This document shows, piece after piece, positions 54,709-64,000 of a stretch of 64,000 nt of DNA; within the stretch, counting starts at the first letter, position 1, and each line of letters starts with the position of its first letter. The translations under genes were made by a program, and so were the position numbers. Location: assembly GCF_002157225.2 (NCBI RefSeq), contig NZ_CP020038.1:3564501-3628500 (forward strand), given 5' to 3'. Origin of the DNA: Agarilytica rhodophyticola. GTDB lineage: Bacteria > Pseudomonadota > Gammaproteobacteria > Pseudomonadales > Cellvibrionaceae. Under the pieces are notes generated by a model, which saw nothing but the letters and a program-made list of their open reading frames with translations, did not search any database and was not told the origin of the DNA.

Positions 54709-55284
54709 ATGTATATTAGATTAATAAAGGCAGATCCGGACAAAAAGTTAACACAAAATTTTATACTTAAACCGTCACCAAACGATACGCCTGAAGACTG
54801 GATGCTTAAAGCTGAAGATGATTCAGTTGTCATCTGTGGAATTGAGGTGGATTTTGCAAAAGGTGGGCAGGATGTAACAGTAGTTGTTAATCTAGATAAA
54901 AGCGATTGGGTGTTTATGGATCCCAAAACCGATTTACAGAAAAAGAGTAATAATAAAAGTAAATGGTCGTCATATGGTGATGACGATATGTGTAAAATTG
55001 ACTTAGAAAAATACCAAATACGAACACCAGAAAGTATGACTGACAAAGTTACATCAGAAGACTGTCCAGGAATATACATTATTCACCGTGAGGGAGATAT
55101 GCCTCCTGTGGAGGTTTGCGATAACGGTTTAAGTTTAAAAATGGTATTTTCTCATAAAAACTCAGAATATGTATCGTTTTCGTTTGTAGCTTATAAATCA
55201 AAAGCTAGTGATGCATCATCCGACAAGCCCATTTATAAGGGTTTTATTTCCAAGGACCCTTCTTTTACGGTAAGGTGTACATAG
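54709..55284 (+). CDS. Hypothetical protein, 191 residues
   Basis: Beta-rich protein without signal peptide, with several Cys (near 44, 93, 115, 132) and an acidic Asp/Glu character. 23 bp after the membrane-anchored protein, so third in the operon. No family recognised. Its stop codon lies inside a 15-bp tandem duplication. Confidence 0.6.
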   Translation: MYIRLIKADPDKKLTQNFILKPSPNDTPEDWMLKAEDDSVVICGIEVDFAKGGQDVTVVVNLDKSDWVFMDPKTDLQKKSNNKSKWSSYGDDDMCKIDLEKYQIRTPESMTDKVTSEDCPGIYIIHREGDMPPVEVCDNGLSLKMVFSHKNSEYVSFSFVAYKSKASDASSDKPIYKGFISKDPSFTVRCT

Positions 55285-55300
55285 ATAAGGTGTACATAGA
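55271..55300. repeat. 15-bp tandem duplication over a stop codon
   Basis: TAAGGTGTACATAGA occurs twice in tandem. The first copy contains the last codons and stop of the upstream gene, so the duplication does not change the protein. Confidence 0.9.
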
Positions 55301-55367
55301 AAGTTGAATCTAAGAATAATTGTAAAAAACTGATATTAAAAATATAACATTAAGTAGTGGACAGAAG

Positions 55368-57908
55368 TTAACGCTTCTCGCTACTTATGTTACCGATAAT
55401 ATTGTTATCACTTGGCCAGGGTAGTTCAAGCCAGCCGGGAGATAGGCCTTTTTCAAGCGCGAGTTTGGTGTGAAGCCCTGCAGATACGTCGTCGCCACTA
55501 AGTGAATAAACAATCGAGGCTGCATATAGTATCTCTAGGCTATCTGCACCAAGCGCCATGCCTTTTTTAAGGGCGATGACGGCATTTTCAAATTGTCCTA
55601 GGCGTGCAAGAGCCTGTGACTTTAAAGAGTAGTATTCATGGCTTTCTGCTGTTTTTTTGGAAAGCGATTTAATAACACTTTTATAGTTGGCTGTTGCCTC
55701 CGTTTGCTTAGCTTGGAGTAATTGACTATCCGCCAAGTTTAATAACCATGTAGTTCGCTCAGGTTCGGCCGAGTGAGCGATTAAGAATTGCTTTTCTGCT
55801 TGTAGAAAATTTTGATTTAATAGGTAAGCTAAGCCGAGATTGCCATTATTTAAACTGGTATTTTGGTGTTTGAGAAGGGCTTTGTATCTGTCTATTGCGT
55901 TTTTAGCATCTCCCTTGATTAAGGCTATATCTGCAATTAGACCCATGGCGGGCAGATAATCAGTATTCTTGTTTAAGATATCTTGGAGGATGGCTTCAGA
56001 AGCATCGGTTTTTCCTAGTATCCATAAAATAAGCGCCTTTCTATATAGAGTTTTGGTTGACTTTCTTAGGGCGAGCGACTGGTTAAGAACCGCTAGAGCC
56101 TGCTCATAATTGCCTGTTTTTTGCCAATATTCAGCTTCCAAGCGTGTGATTAAAGGCTCATTTAATTCTGATCTTCTTAAATGTGAAACCAGAATCGGAA
56201 TTTGTTCGTACTTTTTTTCTTTTAGTAATACAAGAGCCAAGTTGTATAGGATATCAGGATTGTCAGGTAAACGTCTTAAGGCATTCTCTAATAAAATATG
56301 AGCTTTTTTAAGGTATTCACCGTCGTGAGAGTCCCAATATCTATCTAAGTAATGGCTGGTTAGTGTGTAATATATTGGAATGTATTCAGGCCATTGGCTT
56401 TGGATATCGAGTAATTCATCGATAAACAAATTATCTTTTGTGTTTTCTCTTGTATCTGCTATCGCCGATAGATATCGAAAGTATCCTTTTTCTGAAATTC
56501 TAAGGTTAACCACGTTCTTTCGGATTTTAAAATTGTTTAAAAGGTTTTGTGTTTTTCCGACGATTGAGTGATGTAATGAAGTATATTCATCTATTTTAAC
56601 CGTGCTGCTTACATGACGAATAACCGAAGAGTCTTTAATTCTTGTTAAGATTATTTCTAATTCACATAAGCTATCGCTACATCGGAGTGTAGATGTTACC
56701 AGTTTATTTGCTCCTGAAGCCCTTGCTTTATGAAGGCTAGTTCCCGAATAGCTGTTAAGTTCGTCGATATTGATCAGTGCAGTATCTTCAAGGCTCATAA
56801 TTCCTGTCATTATAGCTTGGTGGACTGTTCGAGAAAGAAGAGCATTATCTTCTTCAAACGCGCCCAGATTTTCGGGTGGAAAAGTCGCTATATAAGACAA
56901 CTGTTTAGGTTTGACACCTAAGTCAAGTAATTTGAATAAGCCAAATACCACTAAACATAGTGAGAGTGTAATTATCCCCGTTTTTCTATTAAATAGGTTT
57001 TCGTTAATTTTTTCGATAAATCCATGCTTCTTTTCGAAGATCAATTTATTGGTATATATCGTTGTGTTTGCGTTTGGAATTTTCGATTCTTGGCGCTGTG
57101 ATATGTTTAGCAGCTCTTTTTCGACAGCGAGCGCCGATTCTGGACGGAGGTCTGGCTGCTTTTTTAATAAATTATAAATTAGGCTGATTAATTCTTGTGG
57201 TATCTCTTTATCTAATAGATGCAATCTTGGCGAATTATTGAGGACTCCTTGAATATAAGATTCGCTATCCTTTGCGTCACTGAAAGCGTGATGACCACAA
57301 AGCAGATAAAATGTAATGAGTCCAAGAGAGAATAAATCATTTTTGCCATCTAGTTTTTGTCCGTAGATTTGCTCTGGTGACATAGAACAGTAGCTACCGA
57401 GAACAAGTCCGTCCTGAGTTTTAAGCGAATTATCACTGCTAATAGCCTTGGCTATTCCAAAATCCGCAATTTTAATATTCCCTGATGGGGTAATTATAAT
57501 ATTATCAAGTTTTAAGTCCCGATGAATTATTCCATGTTGATGCGCAGCTTGGAGGCCCTTTGCAATTTCGATAACAAGTGGAAGTACACGTGTTGTATCC
57601 CTAATATCTCGCTTGCACCATTGCTCTAGCGTTTCGCCGTCAATATATTCCATTACCAACATAACTTTGTTTTCATGTTCGATAAAATCGTATATTTGTA
57701 CGATGTTTGGGTGGTTAAGTTGAGCGAGTATTTTAGATTCCTGTCGCAGTCTTTCCTGATAGTGAGACGATTGTTTTTCTTCATTCAGTGTTTTGATAGC
57801 AACCAGTCGTTCTAGTTTAGTGTCGGTTGCCAGATAGACGGTACCCATGCCCCCTGAACCAAGTGGCTTTTCAATTCTATAATGCTGAAGGTAGCTGCCT
57901 TTGTCCAT
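55368..57908 (-). CDS. Membrane Ser/Thr protein kinase with TPR domain
   Basis: 846 residues. Hanks-type kinase domain (about 8-270): G-loop LGSGGMGTVY, K39, HRDLKLDN (129-136), DFG (149-151) and SPEQ activation segment, all intact. A single membrane helix (311-330) follows, then an external region of about 150 residues and TPR-type repeats to the end (for example YNLALVLLKEKKYEQ, EAEYWQKTGNYEQALAVLNQ). It lies 20 bp after the FHA-type sigma-54 activator in one operon, so it likely phosphorylates or signals to that regulator or its FHA ligand. Convergent with the sigma-54 operon 53466-55284. Confidence 0.88.
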   Translation of the reverse strand: MDKGSYLQHYRIEKPLGSGGMGTVYLATDTKLERLVAIKTLNEEKQSSHYQERLRQESKILAQLNHPNIVQIYDFIEHENKVMLVMEYIDGETLEQWCKRDIRDTTRVLPLVIEIAKGLQAAHQHGIIHRDLKLDNIIITPSGNIKIADFGIAKAISSDNSLKTQDGLVLGSYCSMSPEQIYGQKLDGKNDLFSLGLITFYLLCGHHAFSDAKDSESYIQGVLNNSPRLHLLDKEIPQELISLIYNLLKKQPDLRPESALAVEKELLNISQRQESKIPNANTTIYTNKLIFEKKHGFIEKINENLFNRKTGIITLSLCLVVFGLFKLLDLGVKPKQLSYIATFPPENLGAFEEDNALLSRTVHQAIMTGIMSLEDTALINIDELNSYSGTSLHKARASGANKLVTSTLRCSDSLCELEIILTRIKDSSVIRHVSSTVKIDEYTSLHHSIVGKTQNLLNNFKIRKNVVNLRISEKGYFRYLSAIADTRENTKDNLFIDELLDIQSQWPEYIPIYYTLTSHYLDRYWDSHDGEYLKKAHILLENALRRLPDNPDILYNLALVLLKEKKYEQIPILVSHLRRSELNEPLITRLEAEYWQKTGNYEQALAVLNQSLALRKSTKTLYRKALILWILGKTDASEAILQDILNKNTDYLPAMGLIADIALIKGDAKNAIDRYKALLKHQNTSLNNGNLGLAYLLNQNFLQAEKQFLIAHSAEPERTTWLLNLADSQLLQAKQTEATANYKSVIKSLSKKTAESHEYYSLKSQALARLGQFENAVIALKKGMALGADSLEILYAASIVYSLSGDDVSAGLHTKLALEKGLSPGWLELPWPSDNNIIGNISSEKR

Positions 57909-57928
57909 TAAATGCCTGTCTTATTTTA

Positions 57929-59485
57929 CTATTTAATCGTTAACGATAATTCAGAAACACGGCGACGAAGAGCATGTACTGATATTTTTAAGGTTTGCGA
58001 CATAGTATATAAGTCTCCATTCGATTCTTTATATGCTGTAGCAATATCTTCATTTGATATATCTTTCGCGCGCTTCAAGTTGGGGTGCTGGTCAAGTCGA
58101 TTGTAAAGTGAGCTACGAGATAGGTTAAGAGCATCAGCCGTAGCCTTTAGATCCCAGAGGTTATCCTGTAAAGCGAGTTCTAGATCCCTGTCACTGATAT
58201 CTTTAGGTTTTTGTTTTTTGTCGAGAGTTGGATGTTTATTCGAGGTGTTTTTACATAATGTTTCTTGCGGTAATAGATTATCTATATGTTCTGGCAGGCG
58301 AAAGTAATTTTCACCTCGGTTATATAGAACAATCTGTTGTAAGATATGTTTTAACTGTCTAATATTCCCTGGCCAATCGTAGCGACATAAGCGTGAAAAG
58401 AGTGTTTTCCAATGCTCGGAGGCTATATTCTCAATATCAATTTCATCATTAAATTCTAAAATAAACTGTTTTAAGAAATGTGCAGCAATTGGGCCTATAT
58501 CTTCACGACGTTCTCTCAACGGACTTAAGTATATTTCGTAACTCGCTAAGCGTTGTAATAGAGGCGTACGAAATGTTGCGTCTTGTAACTTATCTTCAAG
58601 ATTTGCATCGGTTGCGCTGATAATTCGAGTATTAACATATTCGGGCTGGGAGGCGCCAACGGGTTGGATTTCATTGTTTTCTAATGTTCGCAACAGGAGA
58701 GTCTGAATGGAAATAGGGGTGTCTCCTATTTCATCAAGGAATAAGGTGCCTTTATCTGCCTGGCGAAAATAACCCTTTTGCTCCTGTTGCGCTCCAGTAA
58801 AGGCGCCTTTCTTGGAGCCAAATAAAGTCGAACTAGCGAGAGATTCTGGTAGAGCTGCCATGTTCACGCTAATGAAGTTAGCATTTTTTCGGGAGCTTAA
58901 CGTGTGTATGGCTTTAGCGACTAGCTCCTTGCCTGTTCCTGATTCACCTCGAATAAGCACGGGTATATCAACGCCGGATATTTTTTTAATCGTATTACGA
59001 ACTTCTTCGATAGCAGCACTTGCTCCTATTATATTCATACTATCTGGAGAAGTTTTAACTTCCACATCCCTATGTAACAGCAGAACAATGCGTCGAGCAA
59101 TTTCGATAACTATTCCGCCCTTTAAATCTGCTATTTTTATCTTTGCTTCCCTGGTTTTCGCACCGTTTATGACTAACTCATGTTTATCCTGACTTACGAT
59201 AGCAATGTCGTTTAAGGTGCCAAATTTTATATGTAAAGGTGTACGCGATATGTGCGGGTCTAAAAGTGGATTTCCTATATTGGGTGCTTTGGGATTAAAA
59301 AATAAGGGTTCATTTCGATTCAAGCAAAGGCCGTGGGATTGCAGTTGCGATGAGATATTCGCACGCTCGCCAATACGTCCAAATTCTGGGTGAAATACGA
59401 TGCTTAAAAAGTAGCCGTGATCCCTCGGTAAATTTTCTTGAGGGGACACCTGTATAGCGAGAGTTGTCTCATTCTTAACAGTCAT
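57929..59485 (-). CDS. FHA-type sigma-54 activator with doubled HTH
   Basis: 518 residues. The N-terminal part (about 20-140) looks like a degenerate FHA domain (RIGER, then HISRTPLHIKF and LVINGAK), which would read phospho-Thr. The AAA+ domain has Walker A GESGTGKE (180-187), intact GAFTGA (227-232) and Walker B GTLFLDE (246-252). The C terminus carries two successive Fis/HTH_8-like units: DLELALQDNLWDLKATADAL and DIATAYKESNGDLYTMSQTL, each with a recognition helix. One HTH is the norm, so this is unusual. First gene of the operon with the Ser/Thr kinase. Probably binds the TGACATGTCA sites and drives 53466-55284. Confidence 0.87.
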   Translation of the reverse strand: MTVKNETTLAIQVSPQENLPRDHGYFLSIVFHPEFGRIGERANISSQLQSHGLCLNRNEPLFFNPKAPNIGNPLLDPHISRTPLHIKFGTLNDIAIVSQDKHELVINGAKTREAKIKIADLKGGIVIEIARRIVLLLHRDVEVKTSPDSMNIIGASAAIEEVRNTIKKISGVDIPVLIRGESGTGKELVAKAIHTLSSRKNANFISVNMAALPESLASSTLFGSKKGAFTGAQQEQKGYFRQADKGTLFLDEIGDTPISIQTLLLRTLENNEIQPVGASQPEYVNTRIISATDANLEDKLQDATFRTPLLQRLASYEIYLSPLRERREDIGPIAAHFLKQFILEFNDEIDIENIASEHWKTLFSRLCRYDWPGNIRQLKHILQQIVLYNRGENYFRLPEHIDNLLPQETLCKNTSNKHPTLDKKQKPKDISDRDLELALQDNLWDLKATADALNLSRSSLYNRLDQHPNLKRAKDISNEDIATAYKESNGDLYTMSQTLKISVHALRRRVSELSLTIK

Positions 59486-60062
59486 TTAACTGGCCTAATA
59501 GGATTTAAGTGCAAAGGAACGAAGATGTACGCTAATTATGGATAGACTTATACATGGTATATGAGCCATGAATTCATGGGAAGCTAGATAGTTTGATGTA
59601 TGGCACTTATATAGTCGCTTTTCCTATAAAAGAAATTGGTATTGAAGCCAGCGGTTTATACTTTAGGGTAAATGCAGGATTCTAATAGAGACACATATCA
59701 ATGGAAAAAGTCTAGCAGGAAAAGTTTAAGCCACTACAGCTCAAGTATTCCAGATCTTATCGCTCTGGAACAATACAGCACCAGACCTTCTGAGGCAGGG
59801 CCTAGGTGCCGCTTGACGGTAAGCCGAAGTAGAGCGTACAAGGAGGTATTCACAGCGTGTCTGGTGTTGATGTGTATTCTTTATTTCTGCCCCATCAGTA
59901 AGGGGCTATAGAGCGTAGTGATATTGCTCATACCTATCTACCTGAGTGTCTTTCGCGATAGTTGTGAACTAGGCTTGATGTAACAGCTTCCTTGCTAAAA
60001 ACGGGTAGCTGTTACATCAACTCAAGACTATTTTATCTTAGCTACTATATTGTATTCTTTAT
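59486..60062. other. Intergenic region with inverted repeat
   Basis: About 580 bp between two leftward genes. Perfect 14-bp arms TTGATGTAACAGCT / AGCTGTTACATCAA (59975-59988 and 60007-60020) lie 43 bp past the stop of the giant gene and probably end its transcript. A CTAGATAGTT half-site occurs near 59584. An 80-codon frame at 59672-59911 is not convincing. Confidence 0.55.
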
Positions 60063-63000
60063 TTACGCGAAGGTTTTATTAAAAAACTTCAAAGTATCTT
60101 TAAACAGCGCCTCAATAAAACCATCCACATCCTGAACATCGAAATCTATAGTGGTTTTATACTCTTTTCCAAAAACACTCAGGTCTATTTTGGCTGTAAA
60201 AAAGTCGCCTTTTAAAATACCTTTTAAATGACCAGACAAGCGTACGTATCGTAGGTCAATAATATCGCCAGAGTGTTTGGCGACATACTCGGCTAGGTCG
60301 AGTGTTGCTCCGGCACTTTGTTTTGCACCTTCCAATGCAGCTTTGGCACTTTCAAATGCGACAGCAGAAGTGCCGTGTTTAACGGCTTCGAGGGCTGCTT
60401 GCGCAGTTTTGAATGCGATGTAAATGCCTGTTTTGCCAATATTATTGACCGCATCTTGCGCTGCACTTATTGCCGCTTGGCCTGCGATTTCAGCGGCGTT
60501 TAGACCTTCTTCAGCTGCTTTCCAAGCGGTAAATTCAGCCCCTTTACGAACTGCTGTTAAGGCGCCTTTTGCGGTTTCGAAGGCGGTGTACTGTACGCCT
60601 TTTCTTGTGGCTTCCAGCGCTTTTTTTGCATTATTAAAGGCAACATAGTTAGCGCCTTCTTTGGCGGCTTTTAATGTGCCCTTTGCTGTTTCGAAGGCAA
60701 CGTACTGGGCGCCTTTTGTGGTGCCACTCATGGTAGCTTTAGCCGCTTTTAATGCCGTATTCGCCGTTGCTTTTGCAGTTTCTAGCCCGGCAATTTCGGC
60801 GGCATATTTGGTTAGCTTTAATGGATTGGGGAAGGTTTTTTTCTTTTCTTTTTTTAGTTTTTTCTTGGCGCTGTTAATGCTGCTGTTCAAGCTGTTGACC
60901 TTGCGAATGGCAGAATCAAAACTTCGCTTAGCAGATTTAATCGAGTTGTTGTAATCGCGCTCGGCTGTATTGACTTTATCTTGTGCAGCTTTTACTCCAT
61001 TATTGTAGGTGCGTTGGGCTTTATCTACAGCCGCTTGAGCATCCTTCATCGCTTTATTGTACTTTGCTTGCGCTTGGTTTACCGTGTCCTGTGCGTCTTT
61101 TAAGGCGTTGTTGTATGTCTTTTCAGCCCGTTCAATTTCAGCTTTTGCGGCTTTGATGTCTTGTTTATACTTGCGTTTTTCAGAAGCGAGTTCGGCATTC
61201 AATTGTTCACTAAGTGCGTCGGCTTTTTTCTTGGCCTCTTGCAGTTTTTTATTGGCTTTGTCGAATTCCTTCTTATATTGTTTTTCAGCTTCATCAACCT
61301 TCTCTTGTGCATGCTCAATACTTTCATTCACGGCGTCAGCAGCTTGATTGATTTTCTTCGATAAATCATTTTTCAAATAGGCAGTGAGATCATTGTCGAA
61401 CTCGGCAGCAAGTGCAAAATCTAATGTTTCAGGCTTATCCAGATTGCCACTGCTTTTTCCTTCAACAGAATAAGTCAGTAAGCCTAAGAAGGATTGTTCG
61501 AAGTTGAACTCTATGCCTTGGTTTGAGATATCAACATATATACCTACGCCCGTGCCGAGAAAATCCAGTTCTCCGTCAATTAAAAAGCCTTGTTTTGACG
61601 TGGTTAAGTCAAAATCAAATTCAGCATCATCACCATCCTTGCCTTGAATAGTAAGAGGGCCAATGGCGATTCGATCAATGCTACCATCTGCAGAAATACC
61701 GTCGTCGCCGAGTCTTGCGTGCAGAGAAATTTCTTTGCCAAAAAGAACTAAATCCGCATCAAAGCTAAAACCTTGTTCAAAGGTGACGGTGCCAATGCTG
61801 CCACCTGCCGGGGCAATATAAAGCTCTAAATCACGTATATCAATAATGTCCGGCAGGGCATCGGTTGGGATATTTGCTTTCGCCGCCTGATTGACAAAAG
61901 CAATTAAGTTTTCTGGCGAAAGTTGTTCTAATTTACCCATTAAGATCTGTTCGCTTGGAATCGCAGAGATCTTCATGGCCATCTGGGCAACAACATTACC
62001 TAATACAAGGCCTCCTACAAATCCAAAGGAGGAGGGGGTACCGGTGGCGAGAAATTGTTGATAAATAATACCTACTTCTAGCGCCAGGTTAGGCCCCACT
62101 TTTAAACCGTTTAAGCCAAATGGGTTTTCCCAATAATTTTTCATTGTGCCCGCGCCACTTGCCTGAATAGCGCCAACGGAAAGGCTTAGATCAAAGTGCA
62201 ATGGATCATTTTGTTTAGGAACATCGACGTCTAAGACGAATACTAAATCCAGGGAAGGTTGTGGAGCGAACGCAATACCTATACTAAAAGGCGATGTGGT
62301 CACTGAGCTGCCGAGATCTAAGCGAGTGTCAGGAAGTGAAATCGTAATTTCTTTTTCTGTGCCGAAATAAGCACCCAGTTCGAGCGCGAGGTCGTCTTTG
62401 CCGGTGAGATCAGAGAGTGCAGGTATTTGATTCATGGTACCCAAAAGCTGTAAACCTTGCTTTACATTAAAGCTGAAGTCACTGTCTTGGCTGTTACCCT
62501 CGAATGAAGAATAAATAAATGCAATTTTGCTAAAGCTAAAGGTGTCAATGAAACTGTTTTTTGCCGGAGGAAACACCGTCGACATTGAAAATGCATCAGC
62601 GTTTAGACCCGCGTACAGAATCTGTTCCCACTTACCATTGTTTTCCTGGAAAACCAGTTTACATTCAAGCTCGATACCCTCTATTTCAGCTTCACCGACA
62701 ATAGCAAAGCTGCTATCGCGACCTGAAGTTTGGCTATAGAGGTTTAATTCTAGCTTGGCTTGGTGAATATCAACAGGTCCCACTGATAGGCTTCCAAGGC
62801 TACCGATAAATTCAAGACCATTCTTACTGATATGTGTTTTTGCCGTGCAGTTGTAGTCAAAGATGGCAATCTCGGCTTGGATTATGGCACCTTCAGATAA
62901 GTGCTCTGTACCGTATACACCATCTGCGGTAGCAAATCCGAGTACAACATTTTTTAATTCGAAAGCGAAGTTGGGAAGTGAAATATTTTCTTTTGTTAAT

Positions 63001-63947
63001 GCAGAAAAGATTGCGTCTATATCATCCATGGAGAATGAAGAGATGCTGGCGTAAACACCGGCACGATCATCCGCAATAGTGCCGCTGAGCTTGTAATTTT
63101 GCTGATCGGTGGCGAGGAGGGCGCTAATGTTCAATACTTTGCTAGTGCCGATTGTGGCGTCTACTGCCAAATCACTTAAGGTTAAGCCTTGAATATCAAA
63201 TGCATTGTTAATCTCGACAGAGCTGGCGCTGAGTTCGAGCTGCTTGTCTTTATACTCTATATTCGCTTCTAGCTCACCAGCACTTTCACCCAGTTGGTTT
63301 ATTTCGAGTATGCCTTTCGCACTCGGCAGTATCTGCCATTGGTCCTTATCAGCTTTTTCAACTTGGATTTCAAAAGCGCCTTTGGTTAAGAAAACATTGG
63401 GGATAACCGCTACTTCAAGTGTGGTCTCGGTGCTCAGTGTAACGGCTTGGGGGTTTACCTTATCCGAGAGGTCGGTGTCACCCGATTCTATTGTCGCCGT
63501 CATCAACGGCGCCTCATTTATATTAAGCAGAGGCGCGATAGATGTTAGTGGCGCTTGGTTGATATCGAGTTTTCCAGAAAAATTAATGGTAGTCGGTTTT
63601 TCGGCCTGTGGATTAGTTTCAATATGAATATCAACATCGGAGAAAACAAACAGATCGATATTGGGTATGGAAAAGTCAGTAAAAAGCTGATCAAGTGTAA
63701 AGTTATCTTTTGCAAAAGGAATACTGAGAATCTTCTCGCCATTATCTAAAAGCGCCCCTTCAAGACGCATATTCGGTTTACCAAAAATATTGGTATTGGC
63801 TTGAATGGCCTGACCGTTTTGTGTCGTCGAATTTTCGGTGTCGACGACCTTCATCGTGGTGATATTTTTTAGTGGAACGTCAATGGGTTGTTGAGATGTC
63901 TGTTGCTTTACTTCCGTATCGATAGTTTTAATACTTTGATTCGACAT
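60063..63947 (-). CDS. Giant repeat/coiled-coil protein, 1294 residues
   Basis: No signal peptide or membrane helix. Residues about 1-870 are predicted beta-rich, with many repeated blocks of the kind GxLxxxxxxxSxDLxL. Residues about 875-1030 are a long charged coiled coil (repeats of YNNxLKDAQDxVNxAQ type). Residues 1079-1210 are seven units of 18-19 residues, GxxYxAFETAKxALxAxRK. A final beta segment closes the protein. GGGAGAG precedes the ATG. Downstream, by transcription, lies the FHA activator-kinase operon. I cannot assign a function; the build suggests a structural, filament or tail-fibre-like protein. The first bases upstream fall at the window edge. Confidence 0.75.
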   Translation of the reverse strand: MSNQSIKTIDTEVKQQTSQQPIDVPLKNITTMKVVDTENSTTQNGQAIQANTNIFGKPNMRLEGALLDNGEKILSIPFAKDNFTLDQLFTDFSIPNIDLFVFSDVDIHIETNPQAEKPTTINFSGKLDINQAPLTSIAPLLNINEAPLMTATIESGDTDLSDKVNPQAVTLSTETTLEVAVIPNVFLTKGAFEIQVEKADKDQWQILPSAKGILEINQLGESAGELEANIEYKDKQLELSASSVEINNAFDIQGLTLSDLAVDATIGTSKVLNISALLATDQQNYKLSGTIADDRAGVYASISSFSMDDIDAIFSALTKENISLPNFAFELKNVVLGFATADGVYGTEHLSEGAIIQAEIAIFDYNCTAKTHISKNGLEFIGSLGSLSVGPVDIHQAKLELNLYSQTSGRDSSFAIVGEAEIEGIELECKLVFQENNGKWEQILYAGLNADAFSMSTVFPPAKNSFIDTFSFSKIAFIYSSFEGNSQDSDFSFNVKQGLQLLGTMNQIPALSDLTGKDDLALELGAYFGTEKEITISLPDTRLDLGSSVTTSPFSIGIAFAPQPSLDLVFVLDVDVPKQNDPLHFDLSLSVGAIQASGAGTMKNYWENPFGLNGLKVGPNLALEVGIIYQQFLATGTPSSFGFVGGLVLGNVVAQMAMKISAIPSEQILMGKLEQLSPENLIAFVNQAAKANIPTDALPDIIDIRDLELYIAPAGGSIGTVTFEQGFSFDADLVLFGKEISLHARLGDDGISADGSIDRIAIGPLTIQGKDGDDAEFDFDLTTSKQGFLIDGELDFLGTGVGIYVDISNQGIEFNFEQSFLGLLTYSVEGKSSGNLDKPETLDFALAAEFDNDLTAYLKNDLSKKINQAADAVNESIEHAQEKVDEAEKQYKKEFDKANKKLQEAKKKADALSEQLNAELASEKRKYKQDIKAAKAEIERAEKTYNNALKDAQDTVNQAQAKYNKAMKDAQAAVDKAQRTYNNGVKAAQDKVNTAERDYNNSIKSAKRSFDSAIRKVNSLNSSINSAKKKLKKEKKKTFPNPLKLTKYAAEIAGLETAKATANTALKAAKATMSGTTKGAQYVAFETAKGTLKAAKEGANYVAFNNAKKALEATRKGVQYTAFETAKGALTAVRKGAEFTAWKAAEEGLNAAEIAGQAAISAAQDAVNNIGKTGIYIAFKTAQAALEAVKHGTSAVAFESAKAALEGAKQSAGATLDLAEYVAKHSGDIIDLRYVRLSGHLKGILKGDFFTAKIDLSVFGKEYKTTIDFDVQDVDGFIEALFKDTLKFFNKTFA
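60318..60713 (-). repeat. Seven tandem 54-57-bp coding repeats
   Basis: Encodes seven successive units of 18-19 residues: five with clear GxxxxAFxxAKxALxAxK pattern and two more degenerate. Part of the giant protein gene. Likely amphipathic helices packed side by side. Confidence 0.8.
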
Positions 63948-64000
63948 AGGTATACTCTCCCTAGAGACATGTTTTTTTTAGCACTATGCAACGATATTGG

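Noticed and set aside
59672-59911. 80-codon frame between the FHA activator and the giant gene.
   Set aside because: Arg/Ser-rich composition and no ribosome site; I see no transposase motif that would make it an IS remnant.
1-64000. CRISPR arrays, rRNA operons and prophage modules.
   Set aside because: No regularly spaced direct repeats, rRNA sequence or phage structural genes were seen; the only recombinase stands alone. tRNA genes cannot be fully excluded by eye.

Overview
The window looks like chromosome of a marine gammaproteobacterium with an AT-rich genome, possibly a Cellvibrionaceae-type polysaccharide degrader. This is an inference from a secreted CBM6 protein, a CpxAR-like system, Fur-controlled iron(III) uptake and the overall gene style; no rRNA or marker gene fixes the taxon. 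Intergenic spaces are long and AT-rich.

Layout. 0.2-2.2 kb: a two-gene operon for a double cupin and a cupin fused to a haem-oxygenase-like diiron (HDO) domain. 2.6-5.5 kb: Cpx-like sensor, regulator and a divergent LTxxQ periplasmic protein. 5.5-9.2 kb: sparse, with two unrecognised proteins and a glyoxalase-like protein. 9.2-13.1 kb: fbpABC-type iron(III) ABC transporter behind a Fur box. 13.4-17.3 kb: sodC, asnS and a secreted CBM6 protein. 18.1-38.2 kb: a biosynthetic gene cluster. 39.1-43.1 kb: a formate/nitrite-family channel, a lipase-like protein, cytochrome c' and cytochrome b561. 44.1-49.1 kb: a MarR-GNAT fusion, LysR with a divergent alcohol dehydrogenase, a solitary tyrosine recombinase, and an ars operon reduced to arsC plus a broken acr3. 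49.4-52.7 kb: a large BNR/sortilin-like secreted protein. 53.2-59.5 kb: a second sigma-54 circuit, with an exported protein operon facing an FHA-type activator and a Ser/Thr kinase. 60.1-63.9 kb: a 1294-residue repeat and coiled-coil protein.

The centrepiece is 18.1-38.2 kb. An aspartate kinase, a GriI-like class I aldolase and a GriH-like type II 3-dehydroquinate synthase form the known route to 3-amino-4-hydroxybenzoate (3,4-AHBA). Around them are an AMP-ligase, an adenylation-thiolation-reductase enzyme whose A domain lacks the amino-acid-binding Asp, a flavin-dependent halogenase, and an HDO-cupin fusion of the same domain order as the N-N-bond-forming enzyme SznF. There are also two short nitroreductases, a GNAT, an SGNH hydrolase, two AhpD-like proteins, and a flavodoxin with a reductase. 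Three operons each start with a GG-N10-GC sigma-54 promoter, and a PspF-like activator without a sensor domain lies inside the cluster. I infer a halogenated, N-oxidised (nitroso, nitro, diazo or N-N) aminohydroxybenzaldehyde-type product. The combination is not one I recognise as described.

The second circuit (53.2-59.5 kb) has a sigma-54 promoter preceded by two phased TGACATGTCA palindromes, the expected layout of activator binding sites.
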